DNA of 64,000 nt from Amblyomma americanum (Eukaryota; Arthropoda; Arachnida; Ixodida; Ixodidae). Under the pieces are notes generated by a model. The model was not told the origin of the DNA and searched no databases. It saw only the letters and a list, made by a program, of their open reading frames with translations. Of the stretch, positions 9,180 through 21,299 are shown piece after piece. Both the position numbers and the translations under genes were made by a program. The stretch's first letter is position 1. Each line of letters begins with the position of its first letter. The stretch is taken from NCBI RefSeq assembly GCF_052857255.1, contig NC_135500.1, positions 46,745,772 to 46,809,771 of the forward strand, written 5' to 3'.

Positions 9180-12000
9180 CAAGTTTGAAGAAGCCTGATA
9201 AGAATTATTTCTCAATTTTTCATTTAAACGTCCGAAGCTTATGTCAAAAAGATGAACTACTCACATTGCTGAACGAACTATTGTTGTTGAGGTACTGACA
9301 GTATCCTGTAATAACATTATTGTGATAGCTGTCTATAGACCTCCTTCGGGCTCTGAAGAGAGATTTTATAAATACCTTGAAAGTATTGGACTTTGTTACA
9401 ATTAATAACATGAATGCAGTTATAGCAAGTGACGCAAACATAAACCTTCTCTCTTAAACAACCTGCTACAAACCACACCCTTGACCTGTGGCTCAGTTAT
9501 GTATTTGATAACAAGGTTGAGTCGCCAACTAGGGTGACTGATATTTCTGAACCACTCACTGACGTATGTGTGTGCAACTTTGGCTGCTCTGGTGCAATTT
9601 CTGGTGTTTAGACGGTTTGTCTCAGTGACCACCTGCCCATATATTGCCTGATCCCTCACCATAGTGAATACAAAGATCAGAAACATGAAGAAAACACTTA
9701 TCGGAGGATTGACGACATAAGCCTGGCCAATTTCAGGAGTCTCGCTATGAATGCGGATTGGAGTGCCGTCCTATCAGCAAGTGATCCGTGCCCTGCGTAT
9801 GCACGTTTTAAACAATTCGTCGGTCGCGTTATAGTGAGGGCTTTCCGCGGTATTTTATAAAGAAACATAAGAAGTGCCGGAAGCCATGGATCTTAAAGGA
9901 GCTTTATGGCCATATACTACAAAAAAAACCGCTTGTTCTCAATATTTATCAAAAGAAAAGATCCAGAGATATTCATATATTTTAAAAAATATTTGAAACA
10001 AGCTAGGGGCTGACATAAAGAAGGCAAGACAACAATATTGTTTAAACAAGTTCTCGACAGCTGTATCTCTTAAGCAGAATTGGGATATCGTAAACTATAT
10101 GCTCGGAAAAAAGCAAATAAAGTATTCTATTCACTCCTTATTAATGGTATCGAGTACACTGGGATTGGCTTGGCAAATAAATTTACCGAATACTTCCTTA
10201 AAGTAGGTGTAATGAAAAATGCAGATCCATCCAGTAAAGAGCCCGTATGTTACAAAAAGAAGAGATTGAGGAATTTGATTTTTCTAGTTCCATGTATTGA
10301 GAATGAGAATGTAGAAATTAGCTCACTCCGAAACAATAGTGCTCCGGGAATAGGTGGAATCCTAGCATGGCCAAATAAATTTGTTGCAGATGTTATAGCT
10401 CCCGCATTAACACTTATCTGTAACACCATGATGAACACCGGTAGGTTCCCTGATTTTATGAAAGTGGCTCGTGTAGCTGTAATTCACAAGTGTGGTGACG
10501 TCAAGTAATCTGAATAATTACAGACCGGTTTCCATCCCTTCTACTTTTGCGAACGTCGCTGAACATGCAATAAATAATCGCTTATATAATTACCTGGCGA
10601 GACAGGCAATTATTGAGGCAGAGTAATATGCCTTCCAAAAAAATAAATCAACAGAATCTGCCTTGATTTATATAAAGGAACGGCTAATTGATAATATAGA
10701 AAGAAGACTAGTATCAGTTTGAGTTTTTCTCTCATTAAAGAAAGCCTTGGAACGAAACACGATATCTTGCTTCAAAAACTGGAATGGTATGGGGTCATAG
10801 GCTTTGCTCTTGAGATTCTCACCATACATTTAATTAACCGTCTTCAAATAACACAAATAGCCGCAGCCTCATCAACAGCAGGTGAAATTGTAGTTGGCGT
10901 ACCGCAGAGATCTATCTATGTTAGGGCCTATACTGGTTCTTTTATACATTAAAGACATATTGAATATGCCGCAGACTACGAATATCATTATTTACGCAAA
11001 TGACAAAAATGTGTTGCTTTCAAGAAATGATATGGTTACATTAGAAAAAAAAGGCTAACGTCTGGCTACAAGAACTTTCTTCGCGGCCTAAGTCTAATCT
11101 GCTGCATGTAAATGCTAATACGAGTAAGTATGTCGAACTTAGAGCAAAAAAAAAAAGGCTATTACTGATGGTTTTTAACTAAAATTTCAAAATTCAACTC
11201 CGGTTCGTGAGGACTCATTAAACTTTTTGGGAGTAATTTTCGAGCAGCATCTATTGAGGAACGACCATGCAAACTATTTGCGCAGTAAAGTATCGTGCTC
11301 AGTGGGCATCATGAACAGACTGCGATCAATTGTACATGTCAGATGTAAACTACAACTATACTACTCGATAGTTCACTCCTATATACATTATGGGCTACTT
11401 GTATTATGGAGCACAACAACACTTCCTAATATAGCAAAGTTATCGTTACTGCAAAAAAGGACTATCCGTGCTATACTTAATCTTTCACTCAGCCAAGACA
11501 CAGGACAGGCTTTTACAGAACACAAGTTACGTAATATACTGAAAATGTATGATAAAAACTGGCTATATGCATAAAAGATTTAATAAAATGCAGGAAAGCT
11601 ATATTTGAGAATACACGCCTGCATACGCTTGGAGTATACAACTTTCTAACAATTTCCATGTCGCACTGTCCCGAACAAATTATGGCCACCAAAAGTTGAC
11701 CTTTACGATACTGTGGCTTTTAAATGTTTACCCCCCGCTACTTTCTATGGCAATAGAAAACCGAAATGACCAAAGCTATAAAAAAGCTGTGCGTGATATG
11801 CTAGTAGTGTCCTAGCATTGCCGTGTCAGTAAACATTGGTCTCTTTTTTTTTTCTCGGAACACCATTCTGTTTTATGCATAGTATTGTCATTTTAGCTTG
11901 CGTTTTGTGATTTAATTTGGCTGTTGTCAAATGCTTCGAATGTTTGTTTTTTTGCTGTTGTCTTTTTGTTTGGGAGGGCAGGCGTCGTTCAGGTGCTTTT
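9180..12000 (+). mobile_element. CR1/Jockey-type LINE, 5' truncated and decayed
   Basis: Blocks in order: an AP endonuclease starting FSIFHLNVRSL (about 9210), with IVIAVYRPPSGSEERF (about 9325) and NINLL; LSDHLPIYCL-like remnants; the linker ISLANFRSLAMNADWSAVL (about 9717); then RT. RT has NNSAPGIGGI (about 10325), VARVAVIHKCGD, NYRPVSI, GVPQ (about 10897) and YAND in place of YADD (about 10992). The thumb region follows at 11227-11574. Many stops occur. The last ~875 bp recur at 15937-16811. Confidence 0.85.
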
Positions 12001-12349
12001 AGTGCATTTTGCCTGTTCAGTCTTGTTTTCCATATGTTTTGTGAACCAAAACTCAAATGAAAAGAAAAATGTCACGCGCCGCCATATCGCTCCCTGTACC
12101 TCTGCACCTCCTCCCCCCCCCCCCCCCCCCCGCGCCACCAAACCACACACAAGCGCACACACTCCCAGTCCTAAACTCGAACACGCTTATGTGTACATAC
12201 ACTAATTGTTGCACTTAGGCATAGCACGCTGCCAGAGAGTTTGCATATTTATCCAATCGCTGTTTCGGACGCACCGCCATGAATCCTCGAAAGAATACAA
12301 AAATCCGCCGCGGTGTCGTGAAACCCAAATCAACGACTCCACTACTTTA
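12001..12349. other. low-complexity and unannotated interval
   Basis: It includes a C-rich run (about 12109-12132) followed by caca-rich sequence. A short accgccgcggtg-like scrap near 12303 resembles a SINE start but continues differently. Confidence 0.4.
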
Positions 12350-12662
12350 CCCCGCCGCGGTGGCTCAGTGGTTAGGGCGCTCGGCTGCTGATCCCGAGTA
12401 CCCGGGTTCGAACCCGACCACGGCGGCCGCGTTCCGGTGGAGGCAAAACGCATGGGCGCCTGTGTGTTGTGTGATTTCAGTGCACGTTAAAGATCTCTAG
12501 GTGGTCGAAATTATTCCGGAGCCCACCACTACGGCACCTCTTTCTTCCTTTCTTCTTTCACTCCCTCCTTCATCCCTTCCCTTACGGCGCGGTACAGGTG
12601 TCCGCCGAGATGTGAGACAGATACGGCGCCATTTCCTTCCCCCCCCCCAAAAAAAAACAATT
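12350..12662 (+). mobile_element. tick tRNA-derived SINE (long form), full length
   Basis: The head reads ccgccgcggtggctcagtgg (A box) and gggttcgaaccc (B box). The body has cagtgcacgttaaagatc and gtggtcgaaattattccgg. The tail has cccttacggcgcgg, gtccgccgagatgtgagacag and catttccttcccc, ending in an A run. It is the best plus-strand reference copy of the long form in this window. Confidence 0.9.
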
Positions 12663-13470
12663 TTCAATGTTCAATTAGTGGAACAAAAGAAGCGCTCCTG
12701 ACTGCGTGGGGCAAGGCGAGGCGGCCCGTAGTGGGAGAGTGGCTTCTTATTAACGCGCTATCTTTTGTTTACTAAATCAAGGTAATACATTCCGTTAGTT
12801 TCTGAAGTCCAAAATATTTCGTTTAGAAAAGTTTAATTCGCACAGCTGATGTGTTTGCTTAAAAGGAAATGAACACAAAGCATAATTCTGCAATATCAAT
12901 TTTTCATAACACGATGCATATTCCTTCAGGCACACACGGTATGCCACTCCTCGAATTAAAACCAATTGTGGCGTGCGGCGAATGCTGTTTCGGTTTTTAT
13001 CAATAAACTCCCATTAACCTACACCTTATCTCACTATTTAAAAACTGTTCGGGATGTAAAAGTATTATTAAACTTTACCTTCTTGCAATTGCTTGTAATT
13101 AGTATTTCTTTTAATAATCGTCATTTGCTCGATACATTATGTTTCGTGCCCATGGTATTTCGCTAGTTAATCATTTTTCAGAATAGTTATTTTCATTCCA
13201 ACACATGCTTTGCTACCTGCTTAGTATTGATGCATGCATTTTTTGTAAGCACTTTCACACAGTTTCTATATAAACCTGCCTTCGTATTTTATATTTCTAC
13301 TTGGAATCCAAGGCCCCGTCAGGCAGGTTTATTTACCTTTAGGCATCGACTGAAGATTTTTCGAGTGCCCAAAAGTAAAATTCCAACTCTGATTACGAAC
13401 CTAGCATCTGAATGAAAATCACCCATGGAAAACAATCTTTTTGTTTGCGGACCAACCAAACGTGTTCTGC
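12663..13470. other. unannotated AT-rich interval
   Basis: No convincing coding frame or known repeat is visible. The longest frames are about 66 residues and unconserved in appearance. Confidence 0.4.
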
Positions 13471-13472
13471 AT

Positions 13473-13590
13473 AGCCAGTGCACGTTAAAAAACCCCGGGT
13501 GGTGGAAATTTTCCGGAGCCTTCCACTACGGCGTCCCGCATAGCCGAAGTCGCTTTGGGACGTTAAAACCCATCGATCAACCAACTTGAA
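13473..13590 (+). mobile_element. SINE 3' fragment, short (Ruka-like) form
   Basis: It begins in the shared body at agtgcacgttaaaaaacccc. It continues with ggaaattttccggagccttccactacggcgtc and ends gtcgctttgggacgttaaaacccat. This tail differs from the long form and matches the SINE at 25172. Confidence 0.8.
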
Positions 13591-13639
13591 TTACTCCACT
13601 AGTCGAGCGCGTTCAGTGACCCATCCTTTCTCCGACCAG

Positions 13640-15935
13640 CCTTGCAACTAGCTTGCGCTGACTTGCATGTGCTCAACAATGCCATGTGACCGACAAGGAG
13701 CTCACGTACGCTTTGTGGACATGTCACATTGGCGACACTCCAATACCCCCTTGTCCAACCACCTACAACGGCCTTTCAAACCCCACACTCGATGCCCCAA
13801 TAACAATAGCCGAGGTGGAAGCCGCAGCCCGTGCATCGCAGCGCAACACCGCTCATGGAGCGGATAAAATCACAAACGCTATTCTTCGTAATCTCAGTCA
13901 TGCGCATGCCAAATCCATCACTGACTAGTTCAATGATGAACTCTGGAAGAAGGGCATTGTACCTCACGATTGGCGTCATGTCGAAATTATCACCATACCC
14001 ATGCCCGGCAAGCGGCCGTCACGTGATTCGCTCCGGCCCATCTCCCGAACATCATGTTTCGGAAAACTCTATGAACGGGTGATCTACACCTGCCTCTAAA
14101 ATTAGATTGAAGACAATGATCTCTTCCCCCCTACAATGGTTGGGTTCAGGCCAGGGCTTCGGGCCAAGACTCCTTCCTGCGCCTGCGAGAAGTGCTTACC
14201 AACATCCCCAGAGGTCAAGAACATCTCATCTTGGCCTTAGATTTAAAGGGCGCCTTCGACAACATATCTCACGAGGCGATCCTTCAAGTCATAAATGACC
14301 TTAACGGTGGAGAAAAGGTGCGTTCCTCACGGGCCGCACGGCCACGATAAGCATCGGAAAAACCCGCTCCGTCGTCAAAGACATGCCACACAAAGGCACA
14401 CCTCAGGGAGCTGTTATTTCTCCCCTGCTTTTCAACATTGCTATGCTCAGGCTTTCGCGTGCGCTACAAGCACTTCCAAATATAGGCTTTACCATTTACG
14501 CGGATGATATAACTATATGGGGCACAAAGGGTTCCCTGGGCCAGAAAGAAACCACCCTACAATCAGCGGCCCGGGTCGCCGAGGACTTCGCCTCGCAAAG
14601 CGGCCTCCACTGCACCCCAGAGAAATCGGAGGTCATACGAGTACATGGCCCGAGATACGTCTCTCCAGGTCCCATCAACCTCACGATCGAGGGTCAAGCC
14701 ATCAGGGAAGTTAACCTGATCTGCATTCTTGGTCTTTGGATACAGAGTAACCTCCATGTTAACCACACAATCCAGACTCTCAAAACCACCGCAAACCCGA
14801 TAGCTCACATATTCAGCCACATTACCAAGCATCGCCAAGGAATGCGAGAAGAAGACACTCTTCGGTTGGTGCAAGCACTGGTACTTAGCCGAATCACACA
14901 CGGACTACACTTTCACACGCTAACAAAGGGAGAGGAGCAGCAAGTTGACACCATCCTAAGCGGGGTATACAAGACGGCCCTTAACCTTCCTAAAAACACC
15001 TCGACGAAGCATCTGACCGCACTAGTAATCTTCAACACGTTTACGGAAATAACAAGCCATCCGTGCACCTCAAACACTAAGACTTCAGAGCACCCAAGCT
15101 GGACGAGCTATCCTACGCCGAGTAGGCACAGTTGCGGGCATCCGCGCACAACATGCGCAATCCTCTTTAGAAAACAGCACAGGAAATACATCAGCGTGGC
15201 CCCGAAAGACGTTCACACAGGCAGACGTCGAGAGAGAGTATCCTACCTACGCCGACGCCTAGCCAGTTCCCCGAACGTGGTTTATGTTGACGCCGCGGCA
15301 TACCCGGACCATGACAAGTACGCAGTGGCGGCAGTGGACCACCGCTTCTCCACTCTATTCACTGCTTCTGTAAGAGCCGAAACACCAGCGGCCGCGGATA
15401 CCACCGCCGTGGCATTACGAGTCCCAAGGCCAAGGCGCTCATGTGATCACAGACTCGCAACACGCGTGTAGAAACTTCCTGAGAGGCGGAGTTCCCAAGC
15501 ACGTCCGGCGGCTCATGGGCACTACACCCCTCACCAAGCACCACCGAATAGCCTGGACCCTAGCCACAAAGGACAGGAGGGAAATGAGAGAGCACATGCT
15601 CTAGCTCAAGGCATCATCAACCGAGCGGGGCCACAAAGCGTTCCCGCTTTTCCCGTCTACCTTCTAGGTATAAAGAACGCCTCGAGTTTCAGCTTCTTCA
15701 AAGGAGACACTTCCCTCCACCTCATAGGAAATTAAACACCCCAGATGCCGTCTCTTGGCGGCAGATAAAAACGAACACATTTCCGATCCTCCATAGACTA
15801 CATTTCATACACTCAACATTACACTCCGACCCCTGTCCCTGGTGCCAGGCCCGCCCTACACTCTTCCTCATTTCGGGGGGATGTGGGGCCAAACGAATCG
15901 CTCTACAGACGGAAAACACGTCTTTTGAGCGGTGG
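13640..15935 (+). mobile_element. I-type LINE: RT and RNase H, decayed
   Basis: RT blocks: TIAEVEAAARASQRNTAHGADKI (about 13800-13870), ITIPMPGKRPSRDSLRPIS, KGTPQGAVISPLLFNIAM (14389-14442) and FTIYADDITIWG (14488-14523, YADD intact). RNase H follows with VVYVDAAAYPD (about 15278), AVALRV and, after a frame change, VITDSQHA. A Cys-rich block SDPCPWCQARPTLF near 15825-15865 resembles the terminal zinc finger. The longest open stretch is 14383-15471. It is joined at 15936 to a CR1 3' fragment. Confidence 0.85.
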
Positions 15936-15936
15936 G

Positions 15937-16811
15937 AGTAAGTATGTCGAACTTTGAGCAAACAAAAAGGCTATTACTGATAGTTTTCTACTAAAGTTTC
16001 AAAATTCAGCTCCAGTTCTTGAGGACTCATTAAAATTTATGGGAGTAATTTTCGAGCAACATCTATTGAGGAGCAGCCATGCAAACTATTTGCGCAGTAA
16101 AGTGTCGTGCTCAGTGGGCATAATCAACAGACTGCGATCAATTGTACCTGTCAAATGAAAACTACAACTATACTACTCGATAGTTAACTCCTATATACAT
16201 TATGGGCTACTTGTATTATGGGACACAACATTTCCTAATATAGCAAAGTTATCGTCACTGCAAAAAAATGGCTATCCGTGCTATATTTATTCTTTCACTC
16301 AGCCAAGACACAGGGCAGGCTTTTACAAAACACAAGTTACTTTATATACAGATAATGCGTGATAAAAACTGGCTATATGCGTAAAGGATCTAATAAAATG
16401 CAGGAAAGCTATATTTGAGAATACATACCTGCACAAGCCTGGAGTATACAAGTTTCTAACAATTTCCATGTTGCACTGTCCCGAACAAATTATGGCCACC
16501 AAAAGATGACGTTTGCGATACTGCGGCTTTTAAATGTTTACCCCCCGCTACTTTCTATGGCAATAGAAGACCGAAGTGACCAAGGCAATAAAAAAGTTGT
16601 GCGTGACATGCTAGTACTGTCCTAGCATTGCCGTGTGAGTAAACATTGGTCTCTTTTTTTTTCTCGGAACGCCATTCTGTTTTCTGTATAGTATAGTCAT
16701 TTTAGCTTGAGTTTTGTGATATAATTTGGCTGTTGTCAAATGCTTCGAATGTTTGCTTTTTGTTGCTGTTTTTTTTGTATGGGAGGGCAGTTGTCAGTCA
16801 GGTGCTTATAG
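15937..16811 (+). repeat. second copy of the CR1/Jockey LINE 3' end
   Basis: From agtaagtatgtcgaactt onward this parallels 11123-12000 base by base, with scattered substitutions and small indels. It includes gtgatgcgtg-type blocks, the ccccccgctactttctatggcaatagaa block and the lagging gggagggcag end. Both copies have stops, so they are independent decayed fragments or an old segmental copy flanking the I-type LINE. Confidence 0.85.
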
Positions 16812-16915
16812 CGCAGGGAAGCTCAAGCCAGTGGAGCCCTGCAATGAGGGCCCCACCCACAAGCTCGCCCGACTCCCCTTCACTTTAATAAAGTTTTTCC
16901 TCCTCCTCCTTGACG
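16812..16915 (+). mobile_element. LINE 3' terminus with poly(A) signal
   Basis: After the copy above, the sequence continues with ccctgcaatgagggcccc and cttcactttaataaag, then a cctcctcct tail. This looks like the true 3' end of a LINE transcript (AATAAA near 16887, then a simple-repeat tail). The first CR1 copy lacks this end. Confidence 0.6.
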
Positions 16916-17860
16916 TGTTCAGGACAACGAGATTACAGACCAATAAATGAGTTAATGCAAACTGGGCTGCAATCAACGCACGTGACCACCTTTTAGACTT
17001 ACACGAGCGCTTTTTGCACAAAAGGTCATGTTATTGAAGCCCTGCGAGGGCTTCACTTAACGCCGACCTGTATTACGCCCGATGCAATATAGGCAGCCCG
17101 TCTTGGGATTCAACAGCAATGGCAACGTTTGAGACACGCGGCAAACTTTAAGGAATACGTGCAATGTGTCAGAACCCGCGCGCCTGTGACCAGTGTTACA
17201 TAGGACGATGGTCAGCAACCCCGTCGTTTGACCACAGAAAAAGGCTAATGGTAAACGACACAGACCAGACGAAGCGCGAACTGGCAAGTGATTTAATTCT
17301 TGAACTCGCAGTGGTTTAAGTATGAAAGCATCGTCTCGTCTGCATCGTACCAGTAGGTTTTCTCTCTGTTCAAACCGCGGTTGATCACTATACACCAGAA
17401 GCAAAATGGGCACATTCTGATGTGTTTTACATAAAATTATCGGTACGCTGCGCTGTTGTTCAAAGCCAGTGGTCGTTGTGTATGGTTGCTGTGTCGTTAT
17501 CGTTGCTTTCCATAGTGTTAACTTCACAATCGAAAACAAAAAAACCCTAAAATGCACATGCTCCCAGCTGAGCGCTATGCACAATCTAGCTTCACACTAT
17601 AAAGCCAGTGAAAGCAAGGAATTTTTGTTTTCCGAAAAAACGACCAGCTTTACCCGTTCCGCGGACCACAGAAAAGAGAAATTTCTGAAGCTTAAGCTGG
17701 GACGTTGGAGGGGGACGAAGTTAGCTTTATAATGCGGCGCCCTTTATTGTCTGCGATCAAGATGTTGCTTTTCTATAAGGCAGCTGCCACGAGGGGTAAT
17801 GCTCCCAACGAGGGGTAATGCTTTTAATCGCAAGCGTCACTTTTACCATGCATGAATTCT
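16916..17860. other. unannotated interval
   Basis: The longest frame is on the minus strand (17057-17584, 175 residues) with no motif I recognise. A short direct repeat, acgaggggtaatgct, occurs at about 17792 and 17809. Nothing else stands out. Confidence 0.35.
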
Positions 17861-17861
17861 T

Positions 17862-18480
17862 ATGGCGAATTCCACTGGTGGATCCGAAGCGAGACGCTCG
17901 AATCGCAAAAGAGCGCCCCAAACCGCCTCGGAGCACAGCGACCGTTGTCGATCAGCGCAACATGTAGAGGGCGCAGCGGAAGTCCTTGTTCCGGAAGTTG
18001 ACGTCTGGCAATTCCAGCGCGAAAATACGCGTAAGCAGACGACGAGATTTGGCGAGAATAGCGGTGAGCAGCCACTTCTTTCGCGGTGGAACCTACCAGT
18101 CGCTATGTTCATGTTACGTCTGAGGTGCACCGCATTTTGCTGAACCTTGTAGACAATGAGGAGCACAATTATGCTCTAGGTAAGTTCATAAATGAATATA
18201 TATCGGATGTCTGCCGAGCGAAGGGCAATTTCCAAAGATTTCCGAAGAGGAAATTGCCCTTCGCCGGGGCTTCTGCGAAATGTTTCCGAAAAATGCTTCG
18301 AAGAGGTACTTTTCGTTGTCGCTGCTGCTGTCTGAGTGTGCGGACTCAGATTCCGACGAGCTCTCATCAGACAACGCGACGGCTACTGCCATTCCATACG
18401 ATGTCATAATTGAGAGCTGTAACCGCAATGATGCAGGTGACGAAGACATACACGCGCCAAACGCGCGCGCGCGAAACGGT
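17862..18480. other. unannotated interval with a perfect hairpin
   Basis: Open frames exist on both strands (plus 17862-18143 and 18086-18409; minus 18186-18449, with an acidic Ser/Glu/Asp-rich N-terminus ALSDESSSESESAHSDSSSD). I recognise none. The minus-strand frame might be the start of a transposase or nuclear protein, but that is a guess. A 15-bp perfect inverted repeat lies inside. Confidence 0.3.
18219..18263. repeat. perfect 15-bp inverted repeat, 15-nt loop
   Basis: cgaagggcaatttcc (18219-18233) is exactly complementary to ggaaattgcccttcg (18249-18263). Confidence 0.9.
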
Positions 18481-18540
18481 ATTCACTGTTTTCCGCTGGC
18501 ATTCCTTCACGCGCTAAAAATAACCAAAAATAATAATTAA

Positions 18541-18776
18541 TAATTGGTTTTCTTGGGGAAAGGAAATGGCGCAGTATCTGTCTCATATATCGTTGGACAC
18601 CCGAACAGCGCCGTAAGGGAAAGGATAAAGGAGGGAGTGAAAGAAGAAAGGAAGAGGAGGTGCCGTAGTTGAGGGCTCCGGAATAATTTCGACCACCTGG
18701 GGATCTTTAACGTGCACTGACATCGCACAGCACACGGGCTCCTTAGCGTTTTTCCTCCGTAAAAACGCAGCCGCCG
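18541..18776 (-). mobile_element. long-form SINE, head truncated
   Basis: The minus-strand body and tail are present, from ggcggctgcgttt through gtgcacgttaaagatcccc to catttcctttcccc and aaaccaatta. The tRNA-like head with A and B boxes is missing. Confidence 0.85.
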
Positions 18777-20552
18777 AGCCAAAAATCAAAATCTGTTTCG
18801 GAAGCGACGACATCGCCCGACTACAAGTTCCGGTGAGATCCGCCGCTGGTCAGCGGATCAACTTAGTGCGACCGTATGGAACGGAGTTGCTCCAAACGAC
18901 CAGCGGAATTCGCGCGGTCGGTCCAGGTCGACCAGTGGAACTCGAGTTCTTCGTCGCGGAGCAAGAAAACCTGGTCCAGCACGACCAGTGGAAATCGCCA
19001 TTATGTTGCGCATAGCAGCGCAACCTCAAAATGGGACCATCTATAACAGCACTGAACGTGAGATAAAAAAAATTGCGCAGCGACTGTCATGGTCTGTCGG
19101 TGCTTTGTGCCATATATGACGCGTTTTCCTTTTTATTGAAGCGGGAAAGCCTCTGCGCCGTTCTGACGTAGCATGTGCATCAAAAAATGACCACGAGCTC
19201 AACACCGCAGCAGTACGGGGATGTTTACGCTTTCACGCACGCGACCACCGACGCTCCAGCGATGTCGCCACCGCGAAATGAATTTGCGCGTCTGATTCAC
19301 GCAGCTCCGCATTCGTACGTCGGTCGTTACAAAGGCCCCGGTGCAGGTCGCCTTTTTTGCGTGCATGGTGTACAGCCTGTCCAAACAACACCTTCGTACG
19401 GGGTGAGGGGGGCATAACGCCACCCGTAAGAACAATGGGAGCTTTTCGCCACGGCAGAAAAGACAGTCGCCTACACTTCTGCCGCCCTAATTGCGGGACC
19501 GGCGGCGAGCGCGGGTTCCGCCTCTCGCGGCGGCTCGTTTTCCTCGGCCCCAAATTGAGGCTGCTCGTGACATCACCGGGGTTGCGGAGTGCAGCTCTTC
19601 CTCATTCACGGATCCCTCGCGCGTAGCCTTGTCCTTGCATGCGGTTGACCTGGCGGACAATGCGACTTCCTCGAAGAAATTACGCCCAACTCACCCGTCT
19701 TCCAGGACCAACGGCGGACGCCTTGCCTGCTGGGCCTGCGCAGACACAATCTTCGCTCAGTCTCCGAGGAACGTGCAAGTGCGCACGCGCGTAAGGAGAA
19801 CGACATCAACAAGGAATCTGTGGCAAGAAAGCGACGTCACAGCGAGAATAACCGTCTTCGTGCCTCGGAGCCAAAGTCACAGCGCCAGAAGTGGGCAACA
19901 GTGAACGGGGACCGTTGCTGCGCGATAAGCGATCAAGCCCACCTCCGTGTCGGGGCAGAAAAAAAAATGGCTGTGCTCCCAGAGTCCCATTAAAATCAAG
20001 TGGCAGCGATCAACTTGAAAGGATGAGCCAATAGGCAGCATCGTTAAAATTGCGCAATTTTTGAGTCAGCCCCTTTTTCTTGTACACATCCAATCTTGTT
20101 CATTTCCCGGTAGTACATGCTGCACCGGAGATTGAGAGATTTAGTGGTATTGCGAGACTGATTTTTTTTTACCGCCTTCATGGTTTTCTTTTCTATTACG
20201 GAAATAAAGCCAAAAGAAAGAACAAGTATCTACTTAAGATAAAAAAATTCAAACAAGTGAAATAAAGACAGCCACCTCGCTACCAGGTTCGAATTTAAAT
20301 GCGTCAGCACACCACTGTCAAGAGCGAATGCGAGCTTCATCGCCTCTGAAGAAGACAGCTTTGATTATTTCTGTTGACAAACTTACAACGTCTACTACAG
20401 CTGCTGAAGGGCAATGCGAAATTCGGGAGACTATTAAGTTTCGCCTTAATATTATGAAGCGATCGTAGCGTCACTAGGTCCCTTCGGCGACCTGGGGTCC
20501 TGTTTACATATCACTTCGAAGACGCGGTCCCTGTTCTTCTCTTCATATTTGA
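18777..20552. other. unannotated interval
   Basis: From 18790 to 19010 the motif gaccagcggaa / gaccagtggaa recurs three times at uneven spacing. The frames at 19175-19417, 19357-19626 and 19491-19904 show no known domain. No mobile element was recognised. Confidence 0.35.
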
Positions 20553-20680
20553 TTTTAACACGACAGCGTTAAGGAGCTCGTGTCGCAGAAAAGCCGGCGT
20601 CGTTGGCGTCGGCGTCTTTGGCCGGGAGCGAAAAATGGCGCTTCTCGGTGGGCACCTGAACCGCGCCGTAAGGGAAGTGA

Positions 20681-20700
20681 TTTTAACGCGACAGCGTTAA
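20681..20700. repeat. palindromic 20-mer ttttaacgcgacagcgttaa
   Basis: ttaacgc and gcgttaa flank a 4-base centre gaca. This is the head motif of the family above, here a second time within it. Confidence 0.8.
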
Positions 20701-20702
20701 GA

Positions 20703-20798
20703 ATTGATTGATTGATGGATTGGTTGATTGATGGATTGGTTGATTGATTGATTGATTGATGGATTGGTTGATTGATTGATCGATCGATCGATAGATCG
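20703..20798 (+). repeat. ATTG/GATT microsatellite
   Basis: About 95 bp of ttgattga, with ggattggt and cgatcgat variants. Confidence 0.9.
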
Positions 20799-20807
20799 AT
20801 TTTTTCT

Positions 20808-20956
20808 TCCCTTACGGCGCGATTCAGATGTCCAGCGAGAAATGTGAGACAGGCGTCATTTTCTTTCCTTAAAAGCAATTGTTCATTTCATTCTCATTCC
20901 CTTACGGCACGATTCGTGTGTCCGCCGATATATGTGAGACAGGCGTCCTTTCCTTA
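20808..20956 (+). repeat. two tandem SINE-tail fragments
   Basis: cccttacggcgcgattcag...gagacaggcgtc occurs at 20808-20855 and, diverged, at 20897-20948. Both are the last ~60 bp of the long-form SINE, with no head. Confidence 0.8.
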
Positions 20957-21299
20957 AATTCTCCAACGGGCCACGCGTCGCGCCGAACGGGCGATGTTGT
21001 TCCGTGTACTCCTCGGCAACGCTGCGACACGCTGTCGACTCTCTCTTAAAGGCGAAGCTTAAGCGTCCTCCAAATTTTGCAGTTTTGATTGCATTTCTAT
21101 CTTTTTATTTTTTATTTATACTGTTGTAAGTATGATGTTCGAGGTGGCCGCATAAATTCCTTGAACTAACCCACTGAATGAACGTTCCTCAGTGGTCGAG
21201 CTTTAACGCAATCGGCTCAAGAACGGTTCGTCTTGAATCGAGCATTTTCCTTCTCAGCGCAGTCGCTTTTCTTTCTTCAGAAGCGCTGCGTAATGTTGG

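Larger units (their letters stand above)
20553..21078 (+). repeat. non-autonomous dispersed repeat (palindrome-headed family)
   Basis: It starts with ttttaacacgacagcgttaa (20553-20572) and ggagctcgtgtcgcagaaaa. It ends near aacgctgcgacacgctgtcgac...cttaaaggcgaagcttaagcgtcc. The same start and end bracket a longer copy at 58697-59480, which shows both are one family. Inside lie SINE-tail fragments and a simple repeat. No coding capacity is seen. Confidence 0.75.

Noticed and set aside
17057..17584. 175-residue minus-strand gene
   Set aside because: No domain, no splice context and no recognisable family; a chance frame is likely.
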